A stretch of 64,000 nucleotides of DNA from Rotaria sp. Silwood1 (GCA_905250075.1 CAJNOP010000016.1:1893661-1957660); one strand, 5' to 3'. Numbered from the stretch's first letter, positions 11,665-24,931 are shown. Numbers and translations are program-made. The notes: generated by a model from the sequence alone, not told the origin.

Positions 11665-12873
11665 GTGCTAGAAATAGCCATCATGAAATCTCAATCGAAT
11701 AAATCAAAGCAAAATCTGAATCAAACATGGTGGATTGTTTACCGAACACTTTCTAGACGCTTTGTGCTTTATATCTCTTTGCATGCTGTCGCACTAGTTA
11801 GTCTTATCATTATTTACATTAATGTATCTCAAGACAAGTATTACCAAGGTTTCTCGATAAACTTCAAGTCGACACTATTAGATTCGTTCAATACGAAAAC
11901 AATACAACTCGAAAACTTCTATCAAGTATCGGCACATGAAGATAAATTCGCAGAAGATCTGAGACTTAATGAAACATTGCAAACCAGAGCCAAAAATCGC
12001 AGCATTCGGTACTATTTAAATGACTTTGAATATTTTCGAATGATTCGAGACGAGTTTCCTCATACTGAATCTGCTGCAAAACTTGGATATAATACAGGCA
12101 TTGGATCTCTTTTGCCAACAACATTGGATCCTAAAGATGTCTTATTTATTATCATGGGCAGTGTAAAATATATTCATAAAGCTAAGCTTCTCACAGAAAC
12201 ATGGTTGCAGTGGTCTCAAGAGAACTTTTTCATCTTTGCTGAGGCTTCAAACGCCGATATTCCTTTGATAACTTTGCCCCAACTCAAAAAGAAATCTTCC
12301 AAACAAGATGCACAATATAGACAAGTGTTGGGATCACAATGGATAATTAGCAATAAGTCTGAATTGATTAAAAAAGTAAAATGGTTTGTGTTTACAGATG
12401 ATGATACATGGATTAATGTGCCTGCCCTTCTATCCTATCTTCAATGGTTTGATCATCGACTGCTGTTATCGATTGGGTATCTTTGGGATGATATGTGGAT
12501 GTCAGGATGGTCATACTTCTCTGGAGGTGCCGGTATAGTTTTTTCACAAGCTGCATTTATGTTAATCATGCCTGCAATGTACACGAATGAATGTCCTTTC
12601 CAATCATGGAATAATGTCACCTTCATGCATTGCCAAAAACAAAAAGGAGTGATAAAAATTCATTCAGATCGATTTTCTTACGATGAGGTTAAGCCCCTGG
12701 GTACATCTGACATAATCACATCCGTTTCTTACGTTAGCCAAGTGACATGGCACTACGTTAAGAATGCTACGATTGCTAGAAGAATGACTTGTGACGTCGC
12801 TGTTTATTGGAAATGGCCAATCAAAGGATGTGACAATGTCAAGCGAGATAACATGTCGCATCTGCATATTTGA
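11665..12873 (+). CDS. Fringe-like glycosyltransferase (GT31 type), type II membrane protein
   Basis: Single-exon ORF of 402 aa. A second in-frame ATG at 11683 (residue 7) is an equally good start. Residues about 29-50 (VLYISLHAVALVSLIIIYIN) form one hydrophobic helix near the N-terminus, giving type II Golgi topology. The catalytic half shows WFVFTDDDTW at about residues 238-248, the DDD metal-binding motif of Fringe/C1GALT-family enzymes, followed by YFSGGAGIVFS at about 283-293, another family hallmark. Such enzymes add a sugar in beta-1,3 linkage to glycoproteins in the Golgi; the substrate cannot be read from the sequence. The length fits the family. The lack of introns is unusual beside its neighbours and could mean retroposition or horizontal origin. 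It is isolated, with no close neighbour gene. Confidence 0.8.
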   Translation: MLEIAIMKSQSNKSKQNLNQTWWIVYRTLSRRFVLYISLHAVALVSLIIIYINVSQDKYYQGFSINFKSTLLDSFNTKTIQLENFYQVSAHEDKFAEDLRLNETLQTRAKNRSIRYYLNDFEYFRMIRDEFPHTESAAKLGYNTGIGSLLPTTLDPKDVLFIIMGSVKYIHKAKLLTETWLQWSQENFFIFAEASNADIPLITLPQLKKKSSKQDAQYRQVLGSQWIISNKSELIKKVKWFVFTDDDTWINVPALLSYLQWFDHRLLLSIGYLWDDMWMSGWSYFSGGAGIVFSQAAFMLIMPAMYTNECPFQSWNNVTFMHCQKQKGVIKIHSDRFSYDEVKPLGTSDIITSVSYVSQVTWHYVKNATIARRMTCDVAVYWKWPIKGCDNVKRDNMSHLHI

Positions 12874-15800
12874 CAGTTGAATTACTTTCGAAAGTTGAGT
12901 GATTAGAAAAGAGACATATTATTGTGCTAGGTTATGGTAAATGTATCGTCATGATGTGAACGCAATTGATTGTTCATCGAAGGTTGATTCACTTGTGCTT
13001 ATACGGAAAGACAATGGAGCAGAACGAGAATTAGTGTGTGAATGACTGATGATCTTCTTCTTAGCCGTATTCAATATTTTAGATCCCTTCTACTTGAAGA
13101 GTACTGGATTCTTATTACAGATTAAAAACGCTGACGAAAAAACACATTATTTTTATCGAATTTTAAAACAACCAATTATGAGATTTTTGATAATTCGATA
13201 GTGTTGATAGAATTTGATCTCATGTCTTCGCCTTTTGATGCAATAATTTGAATGGTACCTAAACAACAAAAGATTCAACAATGCTAAAACAAAGCAGATT
13301 TCCATTAAGCTATTTTCAAACAGTCATTGATTTCTGTCTATCTGTCCAAGTTCACATGACAGTTTGTGCTCAATCTAAGCAAAAACTTAGTTAAAAGGTT
13401 GTATTGCACTAGTAGATTTTTCTGTCTGCCAATATTTTCTTGAAATGCGATAGTAAAAAAACGATAACAGTTAGAGTATACGAACAATCAAGTAGGAAAA
13501 TGAGTGTCAAACTTGTCGAATCTAACATTGATCAGATTGTCTTAATATGTATCGCGCGCTCTTATAATCTCTCTGCCTGGCGGAAAGAAGTCACGAAATT
13601 TGGATGCAATTGTATTTTACAATTGTCTAGTTTGTCATGGTATTCTGGCAGTTTCAGATATTTTCTCGTATGATAAGTCGATATTTAAAACAGGAAAACG
13701 CATGCGCTTGAATAAATGAAAATAGGCTGAGTACGTTCATTTGCGACCAAATATGTTAACAAGAATGTTAACTGTTCACCGATTACGTCCTGAATTTCTT
13801 TATCATCCAACAAAAACTGTCGTTCAGTTCTACGAATGTCAGCATTATTTCGAAGTGTACGAGAGCTGTAGAAAAACAAGCAAAGTTTTTACCAACAATA
13901 TTATCCAATAGACATCATTCTTATTCAATGCGACCTGTCTACAGTGTGCGGTTCTGAGTAAAACTGTCGCCCTTTGTTACTAAAGTTTCTCGACCTGAAA
14001 GAATGTACAAGGGTGAAGCTGTGAAAAGAAGTAGGAAGAAGATCACCAACCACTCAAATCGATACCGAAAAAGAGCGGTTCCATGCTCAAAAAATATGAA
14101 CGCAAACGCATAAAAGAAAACGTGTTTGAACGATACATGAAGTGGTGTTGATCGAGGATAAAAAATAGCCGCTCATCAACCAATACTACCAATCATACTT
14201 GTTTTCAAAGGAGATAAAGAAACAATTGTTGATTCCCATAGTCTTTCCCAGAGGAACCACGAAGTACACGTGCACAAGGAGTTCACATGGATGTGAGTAT
14301 ACATTATACCAACCTCAAGAGTACCTATTAGAATACCTAAATGTGTATTCAAACTTTGTGAAAAAATTCTCAAGTAATACATTTTTTCTGATTTGTTATG
14401 GTAACCCAGATCAACGGATGCGATCCTCACAGTGAATACTAGCCACTTTTGTCAGATCTCATTTCGACTTCAAAGAAAGCTCGCCAAATCATACAGTAAA
14501 AATACGATCTTCACCACTTCGTGAGTAGCAGCTCAATATACATCCTTTTCTCTCCGGTCACATTGGATAAGGTAGAAAAAAAAATCCAAATTGTCTATCG
14601 CTAGTCCTACGCCATACCACTTACGACATCGAAAGATTGACACGTAACATATCGTTTATCCCTAATAACACGTTACTGGACAGTGTCAGAAAAACCCGCC
14701 GTTATTCGCCTTCGTTCCTTTCCAATCTATAACCTCTATCAAATGAAATCAAGCAAACATACTAAACTTGAATTTAGATAGTGGATATCGGCTAAAAATT
14801 CATTTTTCATCTATGCGAAATTTCAGTATTTTGCACTTTTCTCTTTGAAAAATTACCTTTTTCGTACTCGGAAGATGTGCATCTTGTAGAAGTCATCGAC
14901 TTCTATCTAATCACATATACGAAGCTTACTAAACTTCAGTTTACATAGTCGAATGGAGCAAATAGATCAATTGTTCAGGTAAGTGAAATTTTGTGTTTTG
15001 TAAGAATTTCTTTGGGTTTCTCAGGGAAAGGTCATTTTCTGTAAAGGGTCCTCCCTTATGAATTGAAGATATGTGAGTTTTTAATAATTCCAGTTTTTTA
15101 TGGATTCGTTGTAAATTAAAAGCATCATAGGAGATATAGAATAATTTTTGACATGCAGAATTATTTGAAAATTCTGAATCAGCGATGGAAAGCTTTAATC
15201 AGAGTAGCGTATGATTGAGCATTTTGGTTAAGGGAAAAACTAAGAAAAGGTGGAATAGAATTGATTACAATATATAGATCTGAGTTTCATTTCGTTCCTG
15301 CGGCTTTAGTTAATGGTGACATTGAAAAGAATAGTTTGCGTAGTTGATGAAAAGATTAAATAAATGGATGTGGTCATTAGTGCTCATTTCATCTAGAGAT
15401 ATATGCAAATTATGGATATATTGGCTAATTTATGTATTAGGTAAAGCATCTATCCGTTTTCGGCTCCGTCAATGTCCTGAAAAACCAATAGCCTAAAAGC
15501 AGTAGTTCAATTGTTCATAATTTTATACAAAATATACGAAACTATGTATGATATGAAAAAGAATGAAAAAATTGATTCTTTTGTGTCACTTTCTTGATTA
15601 CTGTTTTTTCTAATACAAAGCTGTGTCGTTTTCAGAAATAACATAATTATGCATCATTTTAAAAAATGTTCCATATGTTAATAGACCAATCTATTTTCGA
15701 TTTTTCATGTTACTGTATGAAAAATATTTAAACCAATAAATATCTCAAGCCAACAACAAGCAACGTTAGTATCATACATTGACGATTTGAGTATTGTTGC

Positions 15801-18210
15801 CGATCAAAATTAGATAATATAAGAACAGAATGAATATTTTTGAAGTTTGATATTTATTTTAATATGTTCATGATAAATCAATCTATATTCGACGAGAATC
15901 ACTTATATAGACTCGGATTTCTAGAACACATACATGTATTTGATGTTAGAGAAGAATGAGAATAAGTACACAGCGAACAAGGAAAAAACTGATTTTGTTC
16001 TTGATTCACGCAGATTCGTGTAGCATGGTATCAAAAAACTAGTATGGACATTGTGTCGAAGTAACTCATTCTTGACGATCAAGTTCCTTCTTTCGAAGAT
16101 GATTGTCCATGTGTTTCATTGGATTTTAATCTTTTATCCGTCCTCTAAAGAAGTGATGATAAACATAGAACGAATTGAATATAACATCTTCTCTTGACTA
16201 GAGAGAGATATCAAAAGTAGAGAAATAGGAAGCTTCTTTTTTATTGAACTAATGAGTTGCTTTGATTATGTAAAAAATAGTGACAATAATTTGAAGTCTG
16301 TAACATCCATTTTGACTAAAATATTCGAATTAGAGAAATTTATGTTATTCTTATTGCATAAAAAAGGTTTTTAAGTACTCCTATGTCAATAACTTATATG
16401 TAGACATATATTTGAATCATTTAAATCTAATAATAGATCGTAATCGAAAGTTCGAACAATAGCATTTATTATATAAGCTTTATGAAAGAAATTCTTTCGA
16501 TTTTCTTTCCGTTAAGGTATAAGAAAATGAACTATACCTTTCAATGAAACAACGCCTTTAAAAATTACAAGTATGATTACAATAACATGTTTGACCAAAC
16601 CAATTATGAATCTTTTACACAAATTTGAAACAAATCCGAGTTAGATTTTTAATAATCTATAAAGATAAAAAACAATAATATTGCCACTACAAGCAGACAT
16701 GCCAATCGCGAATGAAAATCTACAACTGCCGCGATGGTATTATAAAGAAAAAATGTTTCATATATCACTGGTATGATATTGGATTGAACTAGAACTATAG
16801 TTGCTAATCCATAGGAATCTTTCAGTTGCAGAATGTTACACTTGTGAACACCAACGTTCTGTACGAAATAGTACAATTCTGTAATGTTTCTCATCAAAAT
16901 ATACTGCCAGCACCGTTGTTACGATGATATTGTTCAAGGATATTCAACGTCGTAATGTTTGTTTAGAAAATCTGTCATTGACATTTCTGGTACTTAACTG
17001 GTTTTTATAGAGATTGTTGTTAAGAAAATTTTATTAATTCACAAGATAGCTTTCCACTCATCTTCCATAACAACAAACAAATGATATCATTCCGTATTTT
17101 ATTCATTTTTTTTTAAATCTGACCAAATTTTTTCGAACACGATACTGAATATTTATTTCACTTTTCATATCTAGAGACTCATGAGATAAAATAACTTCAA
17201 CTATACCACACAATATAATAGCTAGAGTCATCGAAAATTTTTTTTTCATTCATTTTTTCCTTTTATTATGACACAGAAGGAGACATTCGAGTGTGTTTTG
17301 AATATGCTGATACTGAACGCCATCTTCCCTATCTTAGAGGCTATATGGTAGTTTTTCTTGCAATGGTGAAATCGTGTGTGCACATAATAGTGTGTATAGT
17401 ATAGCTTACTTCAATCTTTCAATGACTCAATGTGTATTTTTCGAAAAGTTATCATTGATCGAACAGTTATAAGCTTAAAAAGATATACTCATTTTCGAAA
17501 CCATGAAAGATATTTTTTCTTGGTAACCGAAAAATTAAACTCATTTCATGTATATGGAATAGATTTTACAACATCAATCTAGATGTCTCAGTCAGTTCTT
17601 ATATATAATTCGACGAATAGCAATACATTATTAAAAGCAAAAAAAGAAATAAAATGTAACCACTATTTTATTAACAAAAAAATTATATTAGCAACAGATA
17701 AAACAACATGTAAGATGTAATTCTTATTCGCTATTGATTATTAAATATGATACATAAATTTAAAAAAAGAGCTACTAAGACATAAATTGAACCATTAAAG
17801 AAAGTATCTGTTAGATTGACAACAATAGCTGAAATCATTTTCCTTTTTGAATTTAGTAGAATATAATTAATTTAATTTAATCTAAAATTATCCTAGAATT
17901 TTTTCAGAGAACAATCAAATCTATGAATGCTGATCATGATCAATTGATCGACCATTCCAACACTATTCAATATTGGCGTTAAGTAACATATATTTCTCCT
18001 AAAGATCAGAATCAAATCAATAAAAATACATTATTAAATGAATTCAATTTAATATTACTATTTGTGTTTAGTATCAAGGAAATTATAGAAGATTTCATAG
18101 AAAATGATAAAAAAGTTATGATATTAGTCTTTCAAAAATAATAATATCATTTCACTTAGTCTTTGATAATTTATTTGCTAATAAAGTTTTTTTTAAAATT
18201 TTTATTGCAG
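12874..18210. other. 5.3-kb gene-poor stretch
   Basis: I find no gene with recognisable domains or consistent splicing. Short ORFs at 13440-13673, 14176-14435 (both strands) and 16649-16897 (minus; hydrophobic C-terminus) lack support. A pair of similar segments beginning ACTAAACTT occurs at about 14760 and 14929. Right before SEN2, a short ATG-led reading (17921-17983) preceded by TTTTTTCAG could be a 5' leader exon, but it does not join in an obvious phase. Confidence 0.4.
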
Positions 18211-20854
18211 ATGTCAATGAAAATAACAACATCATTTAGTAAAATTCGATCGAATAGAATTAAATATTTGAAACTATTTCCATTGTTTATTCATGATATC
18301 GATCGAGTAATTCAAGATGATGATGATGATGATATTTGAAAAAAATACGAATAAATTTTATTTATATAGATCGAAGAAGATGAAGATCATTGGCCTTGTT
18401 TTGAAGCAAAAATTATTGATGATCTTATTATGATTCCTGATGTTGAACAAGGCGATAAACTTTTCAGATATGTAAGTTCAATGATTAAGTTTTAATACTT
18501 AACTAATAACTAGTAAAAGAATATAATTTGACTCCTACATTTTGGAAATCAAATATTGATGCATCACTCTATTATTCGAGATTCTTCGACAAATTCATTC
18601 GATTTTAGTACTAAATGCTTGAACCGAACGTAAATTTAGTGTTGTATGATTTACATTGATTAACAGAAGAACTCGTTTTGATTGAAAACAATTTGTTAGG
18701 AAATTTTTCATTCGTACCATTTCGAAAATTGACTGTCTAATACAAATGTCTTTGCCTATTGCTATAAGTATCACTTATTTCCTACATTTTCTTTTACCTA
18801 TTCGTTCTATGCGTCTACATATGTTGTTTTTGCTATTATGATTACACTTTTTTTGATCATGTGAAATAGAACTTACATTGAAGCAGATTTCTAGAATTAA
18901 ACGTATTCAAAAAATTAAAAATATCATTTGTTGACCTACAGACCAAACCAGAAAAAAAGTGGTCTGTTGACACCTCTGATTTATACTATGAATTAATATT
19001 TTATTTAGTATTAGAAATAGTTTCGACTGAAAGATTGTTTTTTTTTGTTTTTGTAGGGTAGTTTTGGTAAATGTGAATTTATTCGAACTACAACTCATGT
19101 GTCACCATCAACACCATTAGAAATAATACCAAATAGTAGAAAAAAATATGAAAAACCTTATCGATTACGGTCAATTGAATCCAATGATAGAAAGTTTGTT
19201 ATTTATTATTTAATTTATCTATCATCTAATGAATAAAACATAGTAATCAACCAACGGATATTGATGAAGATATTTCTGATTTTGAAAAAGATTTTCTTAA
19301 TGAATTAAATCCCAAAATGTTTCCATTATCTTATGAACACGTTCAAGAACAAAATCATCACGAATGTCAAACAATTCTTCAACAAACAAAAATTTATTCA
19401 ACATTTTCAACTATCAATTCGAAACCTATGGAAGATAATAATATTGAAATTCCATCATCAAAATTACTTATCTATGAACATGTTTATCTCTTACCAGAAG
19501 AAGTTTGTTGCAATCATTTTTTTTTCTTTTTAATTTTTTTTATTTAATTTTTTTTAGACAATTTTTCTTCAACATGCACTTGGTTGTTTAACTGTCAAAA
19601 ATGAATTGAATCAAGTAAGATAAAAATAAAATAATTAGTTTTTTTTTCTTTTATTAAAATAATTTCAAAAGACTTTATCTCCAGATGAATTATGGAATAA
19701 ATTTATTTTAAAAGATACAAACTTCCCAATAAAATATGCTGTTTATTATCAATATCGAAGTAATGGATGGATTGTTAAATCTGGTTTAAAATTTGGTTGT
19801 GATTATAGTAAATAAAAAAAAAGATAGAAGACATGTTGTTATGAAGCCAGTTTTTTGCGTACATAGTTTTCGATCGGTAACGTATGAGAGATTCATTGGA
19901 AGCATCTTCACCGCTTAGTTGTGCACTATTTCGACATATTGTGATCAGTTCCTAGAATATCTCCAGACCTTCCAAAAACTGATGTCGAAAAGTCTAGGTT
20001 CTCTAAGATTACGGGATCGATTATCTTGAGAGTCTCTGGATACTCGATCTACATCGATTTTGCTGATTCGAATTGATATTCCCATAATACGTGAAACACT
20101 GCTGTGAGCTGCCTATATGACTTTGTGATACCAGACCATCGTTGACGAGTATCAAGGCTGATAAAAAGTCAATCAATTTATTTTTAAAAATATTTTCACG
20201 TTTTTCTTTGCGACATTGTAACTATATATGCGTGTTTTGGAGCTGATTTCATTTGAAATGGATACAACAAATTTTATATTTTAGAAAAGAAAGCTAATAC
20301 TTAAGTATATTTCTCATATAAAAATCAAGTGATGGGATGAAAAACTATCCTATGACCAAATTTTTGGTAATATATATGTTTCTCTGTTAAAATCATGAAA
20401 AAAATGTTTTTTTTTAAGCCCTGGTAATACTCTCGAGATCAATAGGGTCATGCCGAAATAGCACAATATTAAGTGGTGGATAATACTATTAACTACACTC
20501 ATACATTTTCAATAGAAAGCAGAGTTGCAAACAAATGGTCTTATCACAATATGTTCTTTTGAAAATGAAATTTTCTTTTTAGTGCTCTATAAATTTGGTC
20601 CAACTTTTAATCATGCTGATTATTGTTTATCAATTAAAAATTTTTGGAAAACAAATAGTTGTACATGGTCATTTATATCAGGATTTAATCGAGCATGTTT
20701 AAATGCAGGTAAAACATTACTTTTAACCAATGTTGAATTACCAGTGGTAATTACGAATAATATTGAAGAATTTCTTGAACAAACGAAAATAAAAACAATA
20801 GAAATTAATCGATGGATCCCAACACAAAATCAATCTTTAGAAGAATCGAAATAA
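18211..20854 (+). CDS. TSEN2: tRNA-splicing endonuclease subunit Sen2
   Basis: Seven exons keep phase: 18211-18306, 18370-18471, 19057-19193, 19244-19502, 19558-19614, 19672-19807 and 20583-20854, giving 352 aa. The product is the catalytic Sen2 subunit of the nuclear tRNA-splicing endonuclease, which cuts the 5' splice site of pre-tRNAs. Evidence: an N-terminal YGSFGKC segment like the Sen2 YGKGYFGKG motif, a LQHALGCLTV helix before the catalytic domain, then YYQYRSNGWIVKSGLKFG with GCDYMLYKFGP across the last splice, NHADY carrying the catalytic His, and NAGKTLLL carrying the catalytic Lys. These are the Tyr-His-Lys triad positions of the family. The protein is shorter than vertebrate Sen2. 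The ATG directly follows TTTTTATTGCAG, a possible spliced-leader acceptor. The last intron is unusually long and contains an inverted-repeat insertion. The next gene starts 58 bp downstream. Confidence 0.9.
19909..20478. mobile_element. Inverted-repeat insertion in the last SEN2 intron
   Basis: The left end CACCGCTTAGTTGTGC at 19909 and the right end, reverse-complemented, CACCACTTAATATTGTGC from 20478, continue into matching ATTTCGNCAT. The terminal inverted repeats are about 30 bp and the element about 570 bp long. The host intron (19808-20582, 775 nt) is more than ten times the usual intron length here. I cannot read a matching target duplication, so the superfamily is open. Confidence 0.5.
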
Positions 20855-20912
20855 TTATTTCATTGATTATTTTTTTTTTTGTTCTTAATTCTAGATAAAT
20901 ATATTTTTCATA

Positions 20913-23549
20913 ATGGCATGGTTATGGTGGATTTTTATCTTTAGCATTCTAATGTGTACGTGAAGCTGCTCTGCATGTCATGCGGCATGTTAGTCGCTGA
21001 GAATTTTGTCTTTCAATTACGTTTCCTTTTTCGTTTTTTTTTGGATTTCTAGTATTCTTATATATTTCGAATAAATATTATTGGTCTGGTACGCGATGTC
21101 CATCACACGATCGGATGGATGGAAAAACTGTTATTATTACAGGAAGTAATACTGGTATTGGAAAATATACAGCTATTGAATTAGCTAAACGAGGTATATA
21201 GTAATTATATTTTTTTTAGTTACAACAGATGATTTTGGTTTTATTTTTCTATAGGTGCTCATGTTATTTTAGCATGTCGAGATCGAAAACGAGCAGAAGA
21301 AGCTTTAAAAGATATATGTAGATTATCAGGAAATAATAATGTCGAAATTGAAATGCTTGATCTTACTTCATTAAAATCAGTTCGTGAATGTGCCAAACGA
21401 CTTCGCGGAAGATTATCAAAATTAGATGTTTTGATAAACAATGCGGGTGAGTAAATATCTCAAATATATTCATATAGATTTATTTTATTTGATACATTAT
21501 GTACATAGCAAAGTGTAAGCTGATTTGATTAGCATACTAATGTTTGTTATCCATATAAATTCAGAAAGAATTTCATTTGCATATGATAAATATATATTTA
21601 TTTTGTTTTCTAATTGTTTGAAAATACAAGAAGCATAAACCTTGATGAAACGTAGACTAAAGAGAAATACATGTGTATTGTATAATTGAATTATAGCTTT
21701 GGTTTTATTTTGAATAATTTCTGTATGGATTTTATAATTCTGATAATGCATAATAATAATTTTATTCTTAGTCTTGTTTTATCAATTCGTTCGAATGTAT
21801 AAAATTCGAGTGATCATTAAGTTTAATCAACTTTTCTAGTTACCAATAATCTTATTCGATGATTCATTTTAAGCCTTAATAACCGATCCAAATCGTCTCG
21901 TTAGTGTAACCGATAATCATATAAATCTCCTACTTTTACGATCATTTATCTTTTCGTTCTATTGTCCTTTTCATTGTTCACTTTTCTCTATTCTTCTCTT
22001 TCTTTGTCCTACATAAAGGTACGTTCTATGTGAAGCAAAGACAATTGGAGTAATGAAGTAGTATAGTGTAGATCCATGTCGAAGGTGGCGATAATGTTAC
22101 TTCTCCTATTCTTCATCATCATTGTAAAAAGATAAGGTGTTACTGATTCAAAATTTGAGCAAAAACTGATTGAATAGATTTTGAATTTACTCGTCATATA
22201 GTTAGAAAAATATTATTTAATTTTTAAGAAAATCAACTTTTTCGATTTAATAGTAAATAGTCATAAATACGAGCTTATGTTCAAAGAATTGATCATGAGA
22301 AGTTCAGTTTCGAATGAAACGCATAACATATTTAGAATCAGCAGAAAATTTGCATCGAATAGTATTCTCAATAGTTATAAATAGTTTTGATTAAATATCG
22401 ATCCTCACATTCCCTCATTGATATTTTCGAATACTTTGATCTGTACTTTTTCTAAAGAAGAAATTTGACGAATACTAGTTTCAAGTATTGTGTATAATAT
22501 TCGATACAAGTTTTGCTGCTAGTTCTGAATATGATATGCGTTTCATTCGAAACTGAACTTCTCGTTATCAATTCTTTAATCGTAGGTCCGCATTTATAGT
22601 TATTTACTGTCAAATTGAAGAATTTGCTTTTTTCAAAAGTCAAATATTATTATTCTAAAACGAACGAATTTATTTTTTGTCTTTAGGTGTTATGATGGCT
22701 ACAGGAAAGTCAGTTGATGGTTATGAAATTCATTTTGCCGTCAATCATCTTGGTCATTTTCTATTAACAAATCTTCTATTAGATTTAATGAAAAAAGCTC
22801 CCTCAGCTCGAATTATCAATGTTTCATCTATTAATCATGCCTGTAAAAAATTCATTTATTTTCAATAGATTAAAAATTTCTTTTACTATACTTAGTTTTC
22901 AATTGTACAATTAATTGGGATGATATAAATTTTGAAAAACCACATTGGAGAATAAACGCATATTCACATAGTAAATTAGCAAATATTTTATTTACAAATG
23001 AATTAGCACGCAGATTAAAAGGTTTTTTTTTTAGTAAAAAATACAAAATATTATCTATGTTTTATTTCAATAAATTTAAGGTACAAATATTACAGCAAAT
23101 AGTCTTCATCCTGGTAAATAACTTTTATGAAAAAAAATATATATTATTCAATTGATAATAATTTTATAGGTGTTGCTCGAAGTGAAGTCATTCGATATAT
23201 GTGTGGTCGTTATCAAATAATATTAAATTTTTTAATTTTTCTTATCACACCTATATGGTGGTGTTTAACTAAAAATCTTGAACAAAGTGCTCAAACATCT
23301 ATTTATCTTGCATGTGATCGCCATTTAGATAATGTTACAGGAAAATATTTTAGGTTTGTCATTTATTATTTTTTTCTCGTTGTTTTTTTTTTGTATGTGT
23401 TTATATGTATATATAGTGATTGTCAAGAACGTCAATCATCAAAAATATCTCGTGATGAACAAGCAGCTGAACGTCTTTGGAAACTTAGTGAAGAAATGAC
23501 ACAGTTAAACGATGCATTAAAAGAAGTTCGAAATGAACAAAATGATTAA
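20913..23549 (+). CDS. Retinol dehydrogenase-like short-chain dehydrogenase/reductase
   Basis: Eight exons: 20913-20955, 21053-21193, 21255-21446, 22687-22842, 22896-23021, 23081-23113, 23170-23353 and 23417-23549, giving 335 aa. The N-terminus ([14 protein letters not shown] joined to LFLYI) is a membrane anchor. The NAD(P)-binding motif TGSNTGIG follows at about residues 45-52, then [18 protein letters not shown], the NHLGHFLLT segment, NVSSI (catalytic Ser) and AYSHSK (catalytic Tyr and Lys, YxxxK). This is the layout of the RDH11-14 group, which oxidise or reduce retinoids and related lipids at membranes; the true substrate is unknown. The C-terminal tail is charged and coil-forming. TTTTTTTTTTGTTCTTAATTCTAG lies about 18 nt before the ATG, a possible trans-splice site. 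Intron 3 (1.24 kb) carries an inverted-repeat element. Confidence 0.9.
22203..22653. mobile_element. Inverted-repeat element in SDR intron 3
   Basis: Arms of about 150-190 bp (roughly 22203-22390 and 22470-22653) are inverted copies: the segment reading GAGAAGTTCAGTTTCGAATG in the left arm recurs reverse-complemented in the right arm, with matching flanks. The spacer is short. The ends are ragged, so boundaries are approximate and no target duplication is clear. It explains much of the 1.24-kb intron length. Confidence 0.65.
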
Positions 23550-23627
23550 TTGTCAAAAAAAAATATTTTTTTTAAATTTGTCTTTCTTTATAGAATCAAG
23601 AAATTATTATTTTTAGATAATAAAAAA

Positions 23628-24781
23628 ATGATCACAACTGATAATGAATATTGTTCTTATTGTCCACCATCATCTTATGTACCTCTGCGTTCAACATGGG
23701 CAAGAGCTGTTTTAAAGAAAATAGAAAGTGATAAATGTTTAAAAAATATCGATCGAAATAAATGGTATCGTTTATCACGTCAAGATCTTTTATATGATGA
23801 ATACCGAGAATATTTTCATGAATTTAATGAAGATGAAGAAACAACAACATTTATTAAACAAAGTGAACAACAATCTGATAATATTCCTTTACAAATCTTT
23901 CATAGTATACTTCATTATTAACACTTTTTATGACAAGAACATCAGGTATGATCATGTTATTGTTTTTTTTTAAATATGAAATTTCGATAGATTGAATCAA
24001 TAAAAGAATCTAATAATTCGTTAGCAAGAAAACTTAGTAAAAAACTAGTCAATATCACCGAGATTGAATAAAAAAATTAGAGTTTGATTTTATCTTTCTT
24101 TTCGATATTCATTAATCATAAGTAAATTTGATTTCAATCATCTTCACAAATGATTATTGTTTTTTATCTATTCTAGCTAATGGTTTAATCGGTCGTGGTC
24201 GTATGTTTGTATATTCGACACGTCAATTTAAAACTTTACTTGATGTAGAATCTCATGAAGAATCTTCCTTCAATACTCTTCTTGATATTGGTGCTGGTGA
24301 TGGTTCAGTAACTGAACGAATGTCGAGTCTATTTAAAAAAGTTTATGTAACAGAATTATCTCCCACAATGCAGTGGCGTTTATCAACATATGGTTATACA
24401 GTATTAAATCCAGATCATTGGGATAATTTAACATTTGATGTTATAACATGTTTAAATGTTCTTGATCGTTGTGAAAAACCATTAACATTATTAAAACAAA
24501 TACGTAAACATTTAAATCCTAAAACTGGTCGTTTAATTATAAGTCTTGTTTTACCATTTCAACCATATTTTGAATATAATAATAATCATTATCCAAATGA
24601 ATCAATAGAAATTCAAGGTGTTTTACCAGAAGAACAAATCAATAGTTTTCTATTGAATGTTTTTCAACCATTAGGTTTTCGTTTAAAAAAATTAACACGT
24701 TTACCATATTTATGTGAAGGTGATATTGAACGAAGTTATTATTTTCTTTTTGATTATTTATTTGTACTAGAGATGTCATGA
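23628..24781 (+). CDS. METTL9: METTL9-type protein-histidine N-methyltransferase, with one frame break
   Basis: Two exons: 23628-23945 and 24177-24781 (intron 23946-24176). The second exon is a clear METTL9/DREV methyltransferase: NGLIGRGRMFVYS, the SAM-binding LLDIGAGDGSVTERMS, VTELSPTMQWRL, CLNVLDRCEKPLTLLKQIR and TRLPYLCEGD near the C-terminus. Human METTL9 methylates histidines in HxH motifs (established knowledge). Exon 1 carries the upstream helix (QIFHSI), but the expected continuation SLLTLFMTRTS is in another frame, so a one-base deficit (or two-base excess) lies at about 23905-23912. That is either an assembly error or a disabling mutation. The N-terminal signal or membrane segment seen in vertebrate METTL9 is not evident. 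The ATG is 78 bp after the SDR stop, with TTTCTTTATAG upstream. Confidence 0.85.
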
Positions 24782-24931
24782 CATTCTATTCTGTTCTGTT
24801 TCTTTTTTTTTTCAAAATTCAGTCAAATGTTTTTAAATGCATTACATCTTATTGACATGACCTTTATGCGTGCAGATATAATGAAAAAGATTTTTTTTGC
24901 TTCTGTTTCTAGATTAATTTATATACATATA

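Noticed and set aside
14176..14435. Overlapping ORFs on both strands
   Set aside because: No domain, no splice context, and both strands equally open.
16649..16897. Minus-strand ORF ending in a hydrophobic helix
   Set aside because: A hydrophobic run is expected by chance in AT-rich DNA; no exon partners found.
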